DNA of 64,000 nucleotides from Bacteroidota bacterium (lineage in GTDB: Bacteria > Bacteroidota > Bacteroidia > Chitinophagales > Chitinophagaceae). Below the pieces are notes generated by a model. The model worked only from the letters and a program-made list of their open reading frames with translations, was not told the origin of the DNA and made no database searches. The DNA lies in NCBI GenBank assembly GCA_030706605.1, contig JAUZOE010000010.1:43556-107555 (forward strand), in the 5' to 3' direction. The translations under genes and the position numbers were made by a program. This document shows positions 36,379 through 45,732 of the stretch, piece by piece (positions within the stretch are counted from its first letter, which is position 1; each line of letters starts with the position of its first letter).

Positions 36379-38904
36379 TTAAAAAGACAATGTTAGGCCA
36401 AGGTAAATACCGTCCTTCCTGGCATAAGGGTTATTCAAATAGGACAATCTTCTGTAATATTCCACAGATAATATGTGGAATATATTTTCAATTCCTGCGC
36501 TGGCTTCCATGAATGGTTTTTTACCCATTAAATTAAAATTTGAATTTTTATTATAATCCTGGTTCGCCTTGCTCATATCTCCCCAATAGGCATTAAAAGA
36601 AAAACGTTCCCGCCAACCCCATTTTTGCAATAGGGGTATTTTATCAAATAAGGCTCCACCCAGATAAAATCTTGTATGAAGGCTAATGTACCTGTCAGTA
36701 GCAAACTCATAAGGCGCCATTGTATTGAACTGGTATTTACTGGCGACGTAATATTCATTACCTGCAGGTATATTAAGTAACAGGTAGGGTAAAGTGCCAA
36801 AAGTTTTTCCAGCTTCGAATTTATAATAAAGCATACTTTTTGGTGGCAAGCGTAATCTTTGTTCTATCCCTACATTTATTTTATGAAATTCAAACAGTGA
36901 TTTGCCCCATTCAAAACTATAGGTATAGTTGGCCGTAAAAATTGGATAGAATGATCCTAAGCGGATGTTATCATAATTAAGAAATTTGGTACGTTCTTTA
37001 TGTGCGTACCTAATTCCAATAGTGGCTGAAGTGGCTGGTAATATTTTCGCAAATACACTATCATACGGTTTGTCTAATGCTGGATTAATGGGTCTGTATT
37101 TAAAATCAAAAACCGGGTTAATTTCTTTATAACTTACAATTGCTTTGAATGAGAAATCGGGTGAAATATATTGTTCATGCTTTAATAAGCCTTGTTTTAC
37201 ATACATTCTTGAGAAGGGAACTTTTTTTCTTAGAAAGGAATTAATAATATTGTCCTTATCCAATTCATCATCATTATCTATAATAAAATCATAATCGCTT
37301 CCATAACTTAAAGTTGTTTTAGTCCATTTTGCTTCATTCCACACATATTTTATTCCTAACATCCCTTTTAGTTTATGATCTTTGGTACCATAAGCTCCAT
37401 AACCAAATAGGTTTACTTTTTTACTGATGCCGGGCATTGTCCAAAATCCAAGTCTGAAGCGCCATCCTTCAAGTGAATTTTTACTAAGAAAAGAGGAATA
37501 AGGGCCAATGCGTAGCTGCTTTCCAAAATCCCAATATCCTGAGCCTGCAAAAGCAACCAATTTTATATCTCTTTGAAATCGGTCATTCTGCTTCAGGGAG
37601 TCTACCATTTTGTAAATATTCTTTTCGTGCAGAGTAAGTGGATCAGGTCGGTTATTTTGCCAAAAAGATTCAGACTTGTCCCAATTAGTAGTTTTTTCTT
37701 TTCTAATAAGCTGTGCTACTATTGCGGTTGGCTCACCCGTATTTAGTTTGATTTTATCAGTAACGGTTGTGTTCCTGATAATAAATTGCATACTATTTTT
37801 ACTTTCGGGAACAGGAAGCCCCAATAGAGCCAATCCACTTTCAAACTTAACAGCTGAAGTAAATTTATAGGGCATGTACACCATTTTATCTGAAGCGCTA
37901 TCATAAACCTGAGTATAATCTTCACTATAATTAATGTCCTTTACAAAATTAATATTGGCTGTTTTATTCATATGCATTTCTACAGATTCTATTGCAAGGT
38001 TGCTGGTGTTAATCCATAAAATACCACTAAAAGCCCTTTCATATTGGCGATTAGGTACGAATCGGATTTGCAGAATGGTATCTCCGGCTTCAATAGTAGT
38101 ATCACCTTCAAAGAATTTATAATAAGAAAACGCATTTGAATTAAGCGGGCTTACGTAAGTCTGATCAAAGACAGGAATCCAATCATCATACACATTAAAA
38201 TTAAAATAAAATTTGTCCAACCTGGCAACCAGGTCATCAGTTTTAAGCCCGAGTTTCTTTTTGGCTATTATGTTCTCCCTATCAATGTTGGGTGAAACTG
38301 AATGATAGTTATTAGCAAGCCTTTCTTCAAAATAAACAGGGAGTTCTTTATCTTCAATGGCATTACTATCAAGGCCGGCATAAGTTTTCAGCATCAGGCT
38401 TTTTAATCCTGAACCTTTTGCTTTTTGATAATCTACTTTGTCAATATCCAGTTCATTGCGGGTATATCGCTGATAACTATAACTGCGAAACCGGGATGGA
38501 TTATTATTGTTCTTTCGTTCAATCACTTTTTCCATAAATGACTTGCCGGTTTTTTTGAAACCACTAATCACAATCGTTTTTAAAATATCCGATTTATTCT
38601 TCATGCCAATATTGAGATTAATAGTATGTCCTTCAATTAGCCCTATTGTAAAATTTTGAAAACCTACTGTCGAAACTTCCAGGCTATCATACCATTTGTC
38701 AGTATGTATTCTGAATGAGCCGTCCATATTTGAGAGAGTACTAAAGCCACTCCCCTTCAAATGGACTGTAGCATTTTGCACAGGCTTGCCGCTATTGTAC
38801 TCGTTTACCTTTCCTGAAATTAAATAGCCATTTTGGGCATTAGAAATGATTGGTAAAAATATTGAGACAATGTATAAGACAATTCTAAAAAAGGGTTTAT
38901 TCAT
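36379..38904 (-). CDS. DUF5686 outer-membrane protein with carboxypeptidase-like regulatory domain, copy B
   Basis: 841 residues, similar to copy A from end to end. Signal peptide (about 1-23), carboxypeptidase-like domain (about 28-105, ISGKVNEYNSGKPVQNATV), then DUF5686 to the C-terminus, which ends GLTLSF. Highly conserved blocks between the copies include LRIGPYSSFLS, IEQRLRLPPKS and LLYYKIEAGKTFGTLPYLL-like segments in the barrel. It is transcribed divergently from the ECF sigma gene of cassette B (216 bases between start codons). Confidence 0.9.
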   Translation of the reverse strand: MNKPFFRIVLYIVSIFLPIISNAQNGYLISGKVNEYNSGKPVQNATVHLKGSGFSTLSNMDGSFRIHTDKWYDSLEVSTVGFQNFTIGLIEGHTINLNIGMKNKSDILKTIVISGFKKTGKSFMEKVIERKNNNNPSRFRSYSYQRYTRNELDIDKVDYQKAKGSGLKSLMLKTYAGLDSNAIEDKELPVYFEERLANNYHSVSPNIDRENIIAKKKLGLKTDDLVARLDKFYFNFNVYDDWIPVFDQTYVSPLNSNAFSYYKFFEGDTTIEAGDTILQIRFVPNRQYERAFSGILWINTSNLAIESVEMHMNKTANINFVKDINYSEDYTQVYDSASDKMVYMPYKFTSAVKFESGLALLGLPVPESKNSMQFIIRNTTVTDKIKLNTGEPTAIVAQLIRKEKTTNWDKSESFWQNNRPDPLTLHEKNIYKMVDSLKQNDRFQRDIKLVAFAGSGYWDFGKQLRIGPYSSFLSKNSLEGWRFRLGFWTMPGISKKVNLFGYGAYGTKDHKLKGMLGIKYVWNEAKWTKTTLSYGSDYDFIIDNDDELDKDNIINSFLRKKVPFSRMYVKQGLLKHEQYISPDFSFKAIVSYKEINPVFDFKYRPINPALDKPYDSVFAKILPATSATIGIRYAHKERTKFLNYDNIRLGSFYPIFTANYTYSFEWGKSLFEFHKINVGIEQRLRLPPKSMLYYKFEAGKTFGTLPYLLLNIPAGNEYYVASKYQFNTMAPYEFATDRYISLHTRFYLGGALFDKIPLLQKWGWRERFSFNAYWGDMSKANQDYNKNSNFNLMGKKPFMEASAGIENIFHILSVEYYRRLSYLNNPYARKDGIYLGLTLSF

Positions 38905-38997
38905 TTAATTATTTAAAAGTAATATCATTATTGATGAAAAATTTATTTTATTGCCAGATCGCTCTTACTTAAAAGTACCTGCAATGCAATAAAAGAG

Positions 38998-39087
38998 TTG
39001 GGTTAAATACAAATTAAAAGGTGATTTTCTTTGTTTAAAAAATAAAGCTGTGGTTATACTGAATACAGAATTACTCCAGTATTCAGT
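38998..39087. promoter_or_regulatory. Shared intergenic elements of cassette B, with a perfect inverted repeat
   Basis: Holds TTGGGTTAAAT at 38998-39008 and ATTACTCCAGTATT at 39070-39083, both found in cassette A. The second lies in a perfect nine-base inverted repeat, ACTGAATAC (39058-39066) / GTATTCAGT (39079-39087), with a 12-base spacer. This could be an operator or an mRNA hairpin 34 bases upstream of the sigma-factor start. Confidence 0.5.
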
Positions 39088-39120
39088 TGGAGATTTGCAT
39101 TCTTCCTGTTATTTAATTTA

Positions 39121-39726
39121 ATGACCCAACCATTCTTTATGGCACCTGGTACTTTGTATTTAAAAAGAACTGATTTATTGGAGAATTATGAAGTCTTGAT
39201 ACGGGCATGTATTAATGGAGATAGGAATGCGCAAAGCAAATTGCATGAGCAGTTTGCTCCAAAGATGTTAGGTGTTTGTATGCGCTATTCAAAAAGCCGG
39301 GAGGAAGCAGAAGAAGTAATGCAGCAGGGATTTGTACAGATTTTTAAATCATTGGGCAACTTTAGATATGAAGGATCTTTTGAAGGATGGGTAAGAAGAA
39401 TTATGGTATATAGCGCTATAAGGCATTATCATTCAAAGCCAAAAATGTACCCGGTGGTGGAAATAGAAACTTCACAGGCGATGGAGATAGGAAATGAAGA
39501 TATACTAGCCAGGATACAAATAAAAGAATTGCTAAAAATGGTTCAGGATTTGTCTCCGAGGTATAGAATGGTCTTTAACTTATACGTTTTTGAAGGAATG
39601 AAACATCGCGAAATTGCTGAACAATTGGGTATTTCTGAAGGAACCTCCAAATCCAATTTGTTTGATGCAAAACGACTATTACAAAAAGCAATTATAAGCA
39701 GTTTGAAAATTGCTAATCATTATTAA
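39121..39726 (+). CDS. ECF-type RNA polymerase sigma factor, copy B
   Basis: 201 residues, closely similar to copy A. Region 2 reads RYSKSREEAEEVMQQGFVQIFKSL, then FEGWVRRIMVYSA; region 4 has MKHREIAEQLGISEGTSKS. A second ATG at 39139 is a possible start. The near-identity of the recognition helix with copy A suggests the two sigma factors read similar promoters. The gene ends three bases before the barrel-protein gene. Confidence 0.92.
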   Translation: MTQPFFMAPGTLYLKRTDLLENYEVLIRACINGDRNAQSKLHEQFAPKMLGVCMRYSKSREEAEEVMQQGFVQIFKSLGNFRYEGSFEGWVRRIMVYSAIRHYHSKPKMYPVVEIETSQAMEIGNEDILARIQIKELLKMVQDLSPRYRMVFNLYVFEGMKHREIAEQLGISEGTSKSNLFDAKRLLQKAIISSLKIANHY

Positions 39727-39729
39727 AAC

Positions 39730-41232
39730 ATGAATAAAAATTTACAAAATATAGAAGACCTGTTTTATTCCGCACTCAACGATATAGAAGAAGTACCGTC
39801 ACAAAATTTTTGGGAGTCTGTGGATGAACAGCTTAATCAGAATAAAATAATAAGTATAAAAAAAGATTATACCAATTTAAAGAGAATTGCATTAATGCTA
39901 CTATTGTTATTAATAAGTTTCTCACTATTTGAAATAAATACCAATCAGTATAGTAACAAACTAGCAAATAACAATGAGTTTCATTCAGATAAACTTCGTA
40001 AGTCAACGATAATAATCAATAAGGCGCTCAGCCGAAAGATCACAACTGATTCATCCGTTGCAATGGATGAATTTCATATTAAAGGGTATAAGAAAGAAAA
40101 TATATTGGGTAAGAATTCGATTGGCAAATATAATGGAACGAATATCCGCAGCGGGGCCAATCCAATTAATAGGTATGATCAAGATCGGAAAAAGAATATA
40201 CCTGAAATATCTATTTCTGAGAAAGGTGTTTCTGAAAATCAAAAAAATCTTGCCCATGGTCATAAGGGAAATCCAACTCTTCAATTCGTTTACCCGGATA
40301 GAATTGAAAATTCCAATGAGATAAAAGATGAAAAATTGATTGTTGAGAATAATGATGAAAAAATTGAAAATAAATTAATTGAAAATTTCAAATTGCAATT
40401 GAAAGATTCGGTTAACACAAAAAAATCTATCGAATCAAAAATTGTTTTTAAATCCAATGTTTCTAATAAAAGCAATAACGATCTTACCAAAATCTATAAT
40501 GAGGTAAAAGCATCAGCATATTCAATTACGCTATTCTTCTCCCCGGATATTGCCTGGTACAGGTTACATAATGATAATTTTAGCAACCAGTCCAACAATG
40601 CTGTCGGATTTGAAAGAGAGGAAAAACATGAATTTTCATCTACTTATGGCGTTCTTATAGATTATAATTTAAATAAGCGTTGGGGTGTTCAAACAGGAGT
40701 TACTTTATCAAACATCAATATTACAATAAATCCCGAAACGCTATATGCCCAACCAGATAATACAGGAAATATTAAGTACCGTATCAATACCTCTTCGGGG
40801 TATGGTTATGTATTGCCATCATTCAGTTCCAGTCCTGTTATTGGCGATAGTTTGTATGCATTTACTTCTACACATTCATTACAATATATAGGCGTCCCCA
40901 TAGCTGTTACTTACAATTTTTATCTTGGAAAATTTAAATTGAATGTTGTAGAAGGGCTATCCGCCAATTTATTGGTTAAATCAAAATTGGAAACAACGGT
41001 AGAAAATGGATTTCAAAATTCAAGCGAATCAATTAACAAAATCCAGGGGTTAAAAAACATCTATTTCAGTGGGTTAACGGGTATAAATGTTGATTTGAGA
41101 TTAACAAAAAGAACATCTATCTCTATTACGCCTACTATGCGATATGCCTTAAATTCAATCAATAAAAATACTCCCGTAAAATCTTATCCCGTGTCTTTTG
41201 GATCTGTAGTAGGCTTAAAAATTGGGTTGTAA
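39730..41232 (+). CDS. Membrane-anchored anti-sigma-like protein with C-terminal outer-membrane barrel domain, copy B
   Basis: 500 residues with the same plan as copy A: NLQNIEDLFYSAL and NFWESVDEQL in the cytoplasmic head (about 1-50), one membrane helix (about 54-70), a long K/N/S-rich middle (about 75-260) with little similarity to copy A, and a well-conserved barrel region (about 265-500: STYGVLIDYNLNKRWGVQTG, INTSSGYGYVLPSF, ALNSINKNTPVKSYP). Strong conservation of head and barrel with a free middle suggests that the middle is a spacer crossing the periplasm. Confidence 0.8.
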   Translation: MNKNLQNIEDLFYSALNDIEEVPSQNFWESVDEQLNQNKIISIKKDYTNLKRIALMLLLLLISFSLFEINTNQYSNKLANNNEFHSDKLRKSTIIINKALSRKITTDSSVAMDEFHIKGYKKENILGKNSIGKYNGTNIRSGANPINRYDQDRKKNIPEISISEKGVSENQKNLAHGHKGNPTLQFVYPDRIENSNEIKDEKLIVENNDEKIENKLIENFKLQLKDSVNTKKSIESKIVFKSNVSNKSNNDLTKIYNEVKASAYSITLFFSPDIAWYRLHNDNFSNQSNNAVGFEREEKHEFSSTYGVLIDYNLNKRWGVQTGVTLSNINITINPETLYAQPDNTGNIKYRINTSSGYGYVLPSFSSSPVIGDSLYAFTSTHSLQYIGVPIAVTYNFYLGKFKLNVVEGLSANLLVKSKLETTVENGFQNSSESINKIQGLKNIYFSGLTGINVDLRLTKRTSISITPTMRYALNSINKNTPVKSYPVSFGSVVGLKIGL

Positions 41233-41241
41233 TAATATAAT

Positions 41242-41343
41242 ATGACAGGCAGTGTTTTTGTATATATCGGATTAGCTATTGCTTTTGTTTTATTAGTGTT
41301 AATCATAAGGTTTTTGCCATCAGGCAAACCACCCAAAAAATAG
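41242..41343 (+). CDS. Small single-helix membrane protein
   Basis: 33 residues: a short polar start, one hydrophobic helix (about 5-25), then a basic proline-rich tail ending KPPKK. It begins nine bases after the barrel protein of cassette B and ends with TAG at 41341-41343. The positive C-terminus suggests the N-terminus faces out. No family was recognised, and cassette A has no counterpart. It may be a small partner of the sigma system or a chance frame. Confidence 0.45.
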   Translation: MTGSVFVYIGLAIAFVLLVLIIRFLPSGKPPKK

Positions 41344-41464
41344 TTATTATCTGAAAATGGTAAATAAAATAATTTTTTGAAAATGTTCAAAAGCCTTTTT
41401 TGAAATACCCAACCATACAATATCTTAACAGGTACTATTTAAGAAAGTAAAATAAAGTAAAATC

Positions 41465-41971
41465 ATGAAAACTATCAGTATTAAGACATTCAACATTCTA
41501 AGCGCTTCTTTAGTTGGGCTGTATCTCATCGCTATTCTTTCATTCACATTAACTTCCTGCGAAAAGAAAGATGCCGCAACTTCTACTGCTACATTAAGAA
41601 CCAAAGAAATTGCATTGGATTCAGCTAACGGTTATGCCGTATACGGAAAAGCTATAATTGCAGAAAATGCAGATCACTCTTTTAATGTAAATATTACTTT
41701 GCAAAATACGATTAAGGATACGGTAATGGTAATGCATATTCATAATGGAAGTATTACCTCCACAGGAAATATTTCAGTTCCTTTAACTCCTATTACCGGG
41801 ACAGGCACCCAGGCGACGGGTACAACACTTAATATTAATTCTGGCTTCAACGCAATAGGCTCATCTGTAAATCTTAATTATGATAGTATTATTAAACCTA
41901 TAAGGTATATAAATGTACACTATAGTGCTTCGAAATTAGATACTATTATAGCACATGGAAATATCCAGTAA
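41465..41971 (+). CDS. CHRD-like lipoprotein
   Basis: 168 residues with a lipoprotein signal (LTSC, Cys 32). The mature part shows the pattern of CHRD domains: a strand with GKAIIAENADHSFNVNITL, a VMVMHIHNGS histidine motif, and a closing INVHYSASKLDTIIAHGNI strand. CHRD domains occur in chordin and in many bacterial secreted proteins; their role in bacteria is unclear. The match is from memory of the pattern and so is tentative. It stands between cassette B and the TonB receptor. Confidence 0.6.
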   Translation: MKTISIKTFNILSASLVGLYLIAILSFTLTSCEKKDAATSTATLRTKEIALDSANGYAVYGKAIIAENADHSFNVNITLQNTIKDTVMVMHIHNGSITSTGNISVPLTPITGTGTQATGTTLNINSGFNAIGSSVNLNYDSIIKPIRYINVHYSASKLDTIIAHGNIQ

Positions 41972-41996
41972 CCTTCATTACCTAAAATAAATTCTA

Positions 41997-42400
41997 TGAG
42001 AAGTCCGCTTGTAGTTAGTGTCTTTGGCAATCACTCTTTTAGTATTTTTTGCATGTAAAAAATGTGACAAGGAAAAAGCATAAATATTTGTTCTATAGTA
42101 GTTGCAAGTGTGGTTCTGCAAGTAGGTAAAGATTCATTTTAGTAAGGTATCCTGCCACAAATGTTATAACGTGGCTCAATAAAGAAATATAACTTTTTTG
42201 CATACTTCATTACTTCTGCCAATATTGAAAAGCTGGCAGAGATTACAAATAAGGGTGCTTTTAAAAATGAAGAAATTGAAATGCAACAAAGTGGCCAACA
42301 TCAGGCAGGACAGTACAGGACAACGGGCAAATTAAATGGCGGGTGTGAGTGCGATATAAAAAAACGAGAAAATCAGGATATGGTTCTTTTAATAATTTGA
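41997..42400 (+). pseudogene. Possible decayed lipoprotein or secreted-protein gene
   Basis: No complete gene is present, but several frames look protein-like. One near 42010-42085 encodes a signal-like LVFFACKKCDKEKA preceded by a stop. Another, from 42170 to the TGA at 42400, is open for 76 codons with a plausible protein composition (for example KLAEITNKGAF and TTGKLNGGCECD) but no start near its beginning. Together they suggest a frameshifted remnant. It could equally be chance open frame. Confidence 0.3.
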
Positions 42401-42412
42401 GGGTTTGTTTAT

Positions 42413-42447
42413 AGCCCCTTTTTCTTCATTGGGAGGGGCTTTTTTTA
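42413..42447 (+). terminator. Rho-independent terminator upstream of the TonB receptor gene
   Basis: Stem AGCCCCT (42413-42419) / AGGGGCT (42434-42440) followed by a long T run to 42447. It lies between the decayed region and the receptor gene. Its presence rules out the longer receptor frame starting at 42405. Confidence 0.8.
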
Positions 42448-42497
42448 TAATTTTTATTGAGTCGTTGCAAGGCCGAAGTGCCGTTAAAATTAAATTG

Positions 42498-44795
42498 ATG
42501 AAACAAAATATTATACTGTTACTAATTCTTTTATTTCCATTTTTGACAAATGCACAAAAAAAAATTACCATTAGTGGAAATGTAAAAGATATAAAGTCGG
42601 GAGAGGTCCTTATTGGAGCCACTGTTTATGTCACTAATGAGAAAAGAGGTGCTACAACTAATTCTTACGGATTCTATTCATTATCTGTTAAACAAGCAGA
42701 TTCAATAGGGCTGGTTATTTCTTACCAGGGTTACCAGCCGAAAATATTAACTACCAGTGGCAGAACCGATCAGGTTATAGATTATAATCTGGAAGAAAAG
42801 TCAACTAGCCTTGCAGAAGTTGTTGTAAGTCTGAATAAGAATAATAATAATGTCAGTAAGGCTAAAATGAGTGTAATAAATATTCCAATGAAGCAAATAA
42901 AAGCGTTGCCTATGATTGCCGGAGAAAGAGATGTTTTAAAAGTAGTACAGTTGCTTCCGGGGGTGCAATCTGGTCAGGAAGGCACTACCGGATTTTATGT
43001 AAGAGGAGGTAATACGGATCAGAACCTGGTATTGTTGGATGAAGCCACCGTATATAATCCCAGTCACCTTTTTGGATTGTTTAGCACATTCAATACCAAT
43101 GCAATTAACAACGTTACTTTAATAAAAGGGGGCTTCCCGGCTCAATACGGAGGAAGACTTAGTTCTATACTTGATATTACCATGAAGGAAGGCAATAAGA
43201 AAAAATTTAGCGGCGAAGGAGGTATTGGCTTAATATCATCTAACCTTACTTTAGAAGGGCCTATCAAAAAAAATAAATCATCGTTTATCATTTCTGCAAG
43301 AAGAACCTTTGCAGATTTATTCGTCAAGGCTTTTACACCTAAAAATAAAAACAGCACTAACTATAGTTTTTATGATGTGAATGCAAAGGCAAACTTTGAA
43401 GTAAGTAAAAAAGATAAATTATACCTAAGTTTTTTTAAAGGCTTAGACAATGCAAAGTATGTGGGTCTAAGCAGCCTGAATTATGGAATTAATTTCGGTA
43501 ATACAACAGGAACTGTAAGATGGAATCATTTATTCAGCAACAAGCTTTTCAACAATACTTCATTTATATACAACGATTATCATTTAAGCCTTACTACCAC
43601 GCAGGACCAATATTATGCGCAGTTGTACACGGGTATAAAAGATGTAAATTTCAAGAGTGACTTCAGTTATTTCCCATCGCCTTCGCATTCCATAAAAGCA
43701 GGTTTTAATTATTCTTACAGCACATTATTTCCCTCAACAACTTCTGCAAAGGCTCCTAAAAATGGCAATATCAACAAACCTAATTTAGACAGCATTCAAC
43801 ACGTATATTCTTCAATAATTGCCTTTTATGTTAACGATGATATTACTGTTTCTGAAAGGATAAGTGCGAGTGTAGGTCTACGGGTTCCGGTATTTGTAAA
43901 ATCAGATGTGCAATACCTCCGTTATGAGCCAAGGGCTACCATCAAATATCAATTGAATGATGCCACTTCTATTAAAGCTGCCTACACGATCATGAATCAA
44001 TTCAAGCACCTGGTGCCTAATAGTACAGCCTCGCTGCCCACAGATATTTGGATAAGCAGTAGTAAAATCGTCAGACCCGAAAACAGCCACCAGATTGCCT
44101 TAGGATTATTTAAAAACTTTAAGGACAATACTTTTGAAACAAGCCTTGAGGTTTATTATAAAACCATGAGCAACCAGGTCTTGTTTAAAGAAGGGGCTCA
44201 ATCTATACAAAGTGCCGCTATTGATTCCAAGCTTACTTTTGGTAAAGGCAGCAGCTATGGAGCGGAATTATTTGTAAAGAAAAATGTAGGCAGGTTTACC
44301 GGCTGGCTTTCTTATACTTTATCGTGGACGAACCAAAAATTTGATTCATTAAATTTTGGCAAACAATTTCCATTCACTTATGACAAACGCCACAACCTTT
44401 CAATCGTTGGTACCTTCGATTTAAATAAACACTGGACATTTTCCGGCGCTTTTGTTCTTACCAGCGGAGGGGCTTTTACTTTACCTACCGGCAGAGCAAC
44501 TGTTTATGGTGATGGCTCTTTGTACGATGGTACTTATTATGATTATGCAGGAAGAAATAATTATCGCTACCGCACTTATCACCGCCTCGATATGAGCGCT
44601 ATCTTTCACAGGCCGGCCAAAATATTTGGAATGAAATATCAGTCTGAATTAGTGATTAGCATTTATAATATTTATAACCGCCATAACCCATATTTTATTT
44701 ATTTAACAAAAGATGCTATAACCAGTCAAACCTCTGCAAGGGAAGTGTCGCTTCTTCCTATAATTCCTGCTATTAGCTACAATTTTAAATTTTAG
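42498..44795 (+). CDS. TonB-dependent outer-membrane receptor with carboxypeptidase-like N-domain
   Basis: 765 residues from the ATG at 42498, which gives a signal peptide (about 1-20, ending TNAQ). The longer frame from 42405 contains a terminator and is rejected. A carboxypeptidase-regulatory-like domain (about 22-105) is followed by the plug (about 120-235, with LPGVQSGQEGTTGFYVRGG and GGFPAQYGGRLSSILDI) and a barrel to the C-terminus. It imports or secretes a ligand using TonB energy. It is paired with a DUF4249 lipoprotein three bases downstream, a common Bacteroidota pair of unknown substrate. Confidence 0.93.
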   Translation: MKQNIILLLILLFPFLTNAQKKITISGNVKDIKSGEVLIGATVYVTNEKRGATTNSYGFYSLSVKQADSIGLVISYQGYQPKILTTSGRTDQVIDYNLEEKSTSLAEVVVSLNKNNNNVSKAKMSVINIPMKQIKALPMIAGERDVLKVVQLLPGVQSGQEGTTGFYVRGGNTDQNLVLLDEATVYNPSHLFGLFSTFNTNAINNVTLIKGGFPAQYGGRLSSILDITMKEGNKKKFSGEGGIGLISSNLTLEGPIKKNKSSFIISARRTFADLFVKAFTPKNKNSTNYSFYDVNAKANFEVSKKDKLYLSFFKGLDNAKYVGLSSLNYGINFGNTTGTVRWNHLFSNKLFNNTSFIYNDYHLSLTTTQDQYYAQLYTGIKDVNFKSDFSYFPSPSHSIKAGFNYSYSTLFPSTTSAKAPKNGNINKPNLDSIQHVYSSIIAFYVNDDITVSERISASVGLRVPVFVKSDVQYLRYEPRATIKYQLNDATSIKAAYTIMNQFKHLVPNSTASLPTDIWISSSKIVRPENSHQIALGLFKNFKDNTFETSLEVYYKTMSNQVLFKEGAQSIQSAAIDSKLTFGKGSSYGAELFVKKNVGRFTGWLSYTLSWTNQKFDSLNFGKQFPFTYDKRHNLSIVGTFDLNKHWTFSGAFVLTSGGAFTLPTGRATVYGDGSLYDGTYYDYAGRNNYRYRTYHRLDMSAIFHRPAKIFGMKYQSELVISIYNIYNRHNPYFIYLTKDAITSQTSAREVSLLPIIPAISYNFKF

Positions 44796-44798
44796 TAC

Positions 44799-45689
44799 AT
44801 GAAAAAAAAAACAAATACCATTTTTATTCTTTTTTTACTGGTGATCATGTCTTGTGAAAAAACCATTACTATAAAACAACAGTCATATCAAAGCAAATTA
44901 TCTATACAAGGTTTGATAACCCCCGGAGAGTTGCCTAAGATTTATATAAACAGAACAGTTCCCTATTTCGACCCAAAAGTAAATACCCGCGAACTTACAG
45001 TGGATAATGCTACAGTTACTTTAAACAATGGTAGTACAAATGATATGCTTCATTTTGATTCTGCCTATAATTATCATTATTGTCGTTATGATTTTTTTTA
45101 TACCCATGCACAAGCCATTCAGGCAAATACAAGCTATTCATTAAATATAACTTTTAATGGAATTGTTTATTCTGCACAGGCTACAACCAATCAGTCAAAA
45201 GTGTCAATTACATCGTTGAATTATGTACAAACATTTAAAGATCTATACGGCGAGCATGAAGGAATAATTGTTGGCTATACTGACAAGCCTGGCGAAGAAA
45301 ATTTTTATCGTTATGAAATGGGGCGAATGATTGACAGCAGCGTTCATAGTGTAGATGCCGCAAAAAGCAGTTGTACTTTCGGGCAAAAGTATTATGTAAA
45401 GGAGTTAGGAAGAACCATCTATGCAGATAAGAATGTAGATGGCAAAGCTCTTACTTTTACGTTTGAACCCAACTACTCCCACAAAAAAGGCGACAGTGCT
45501 TATGTCCGGTTGCAGTCTGTCGATAAAAACATTTTCAATTTTTATGATAACCTTGACAGGCAAAAGTTAGCACAGTACAATCCCTTTGTAGAACCCGTAT
45601 TTATTATACCGGGCCAATTCAAAAATGCCATTGGCGTGTTTGGGGCTTATGCTGTTTCTGATTCTGTTTTATTTGTTTATCCGGAATAA
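44799..45689 (+). CDS. DUF4249 lipoprotein, partner of the TonB receptor
   Basis: 296 residues with a lipoprotein signal (IMSC, Cys 19). DUF4249 features include the LSIQGLITPGELPKIYINRT start, a VDNATVTLNNG strand, and a long second domain ending in a GVFGAYAVSD-like segment. These lipoproteins sit with TonB receptors and presumably bind their ligand at the surface; the ligand is unknown. Only three bases separate it from the receptor, so the two are co-expressed. Confidence 0.88.
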   Translation: MKKKTNTIFILFLLVIMSCEKTITIKQQSYQSKLSIQGLITPGELPKIYINRTVPYFDPKVNTRELTVDNATVTLNNGSTNDMLHFDSAYNYHYCRYDFFYTHAQAIQANTSYSLNITFNGIVYSAQATTNQSKVSITSLNYVQTFKDLYGEHEGIIVGYTDKPGEENFYRYEMGRMIDSSVHSVDAAKSSCTFGQKYYVKELGRTIYADKNVDGKALTFTFEPNYSHKKGDSAYVRLQSVDKNIFNFYDNLDRQKLAQYNPFVEPVFIIPGQFKNAIGVFGAYAVSDSVLFVYPE

Positions 45690-45732
45690 ATATTCTTTTT
45701 GATATTTTTTCTTCAAAAAAGAGATACCTTTT

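Noticed and set aside
42405..42497. Longer N-terminus of the TonB receptor
   Set aside because: The extra 31 codons contain a rho-independent terminator and come before a clean signal peptide at 42498.
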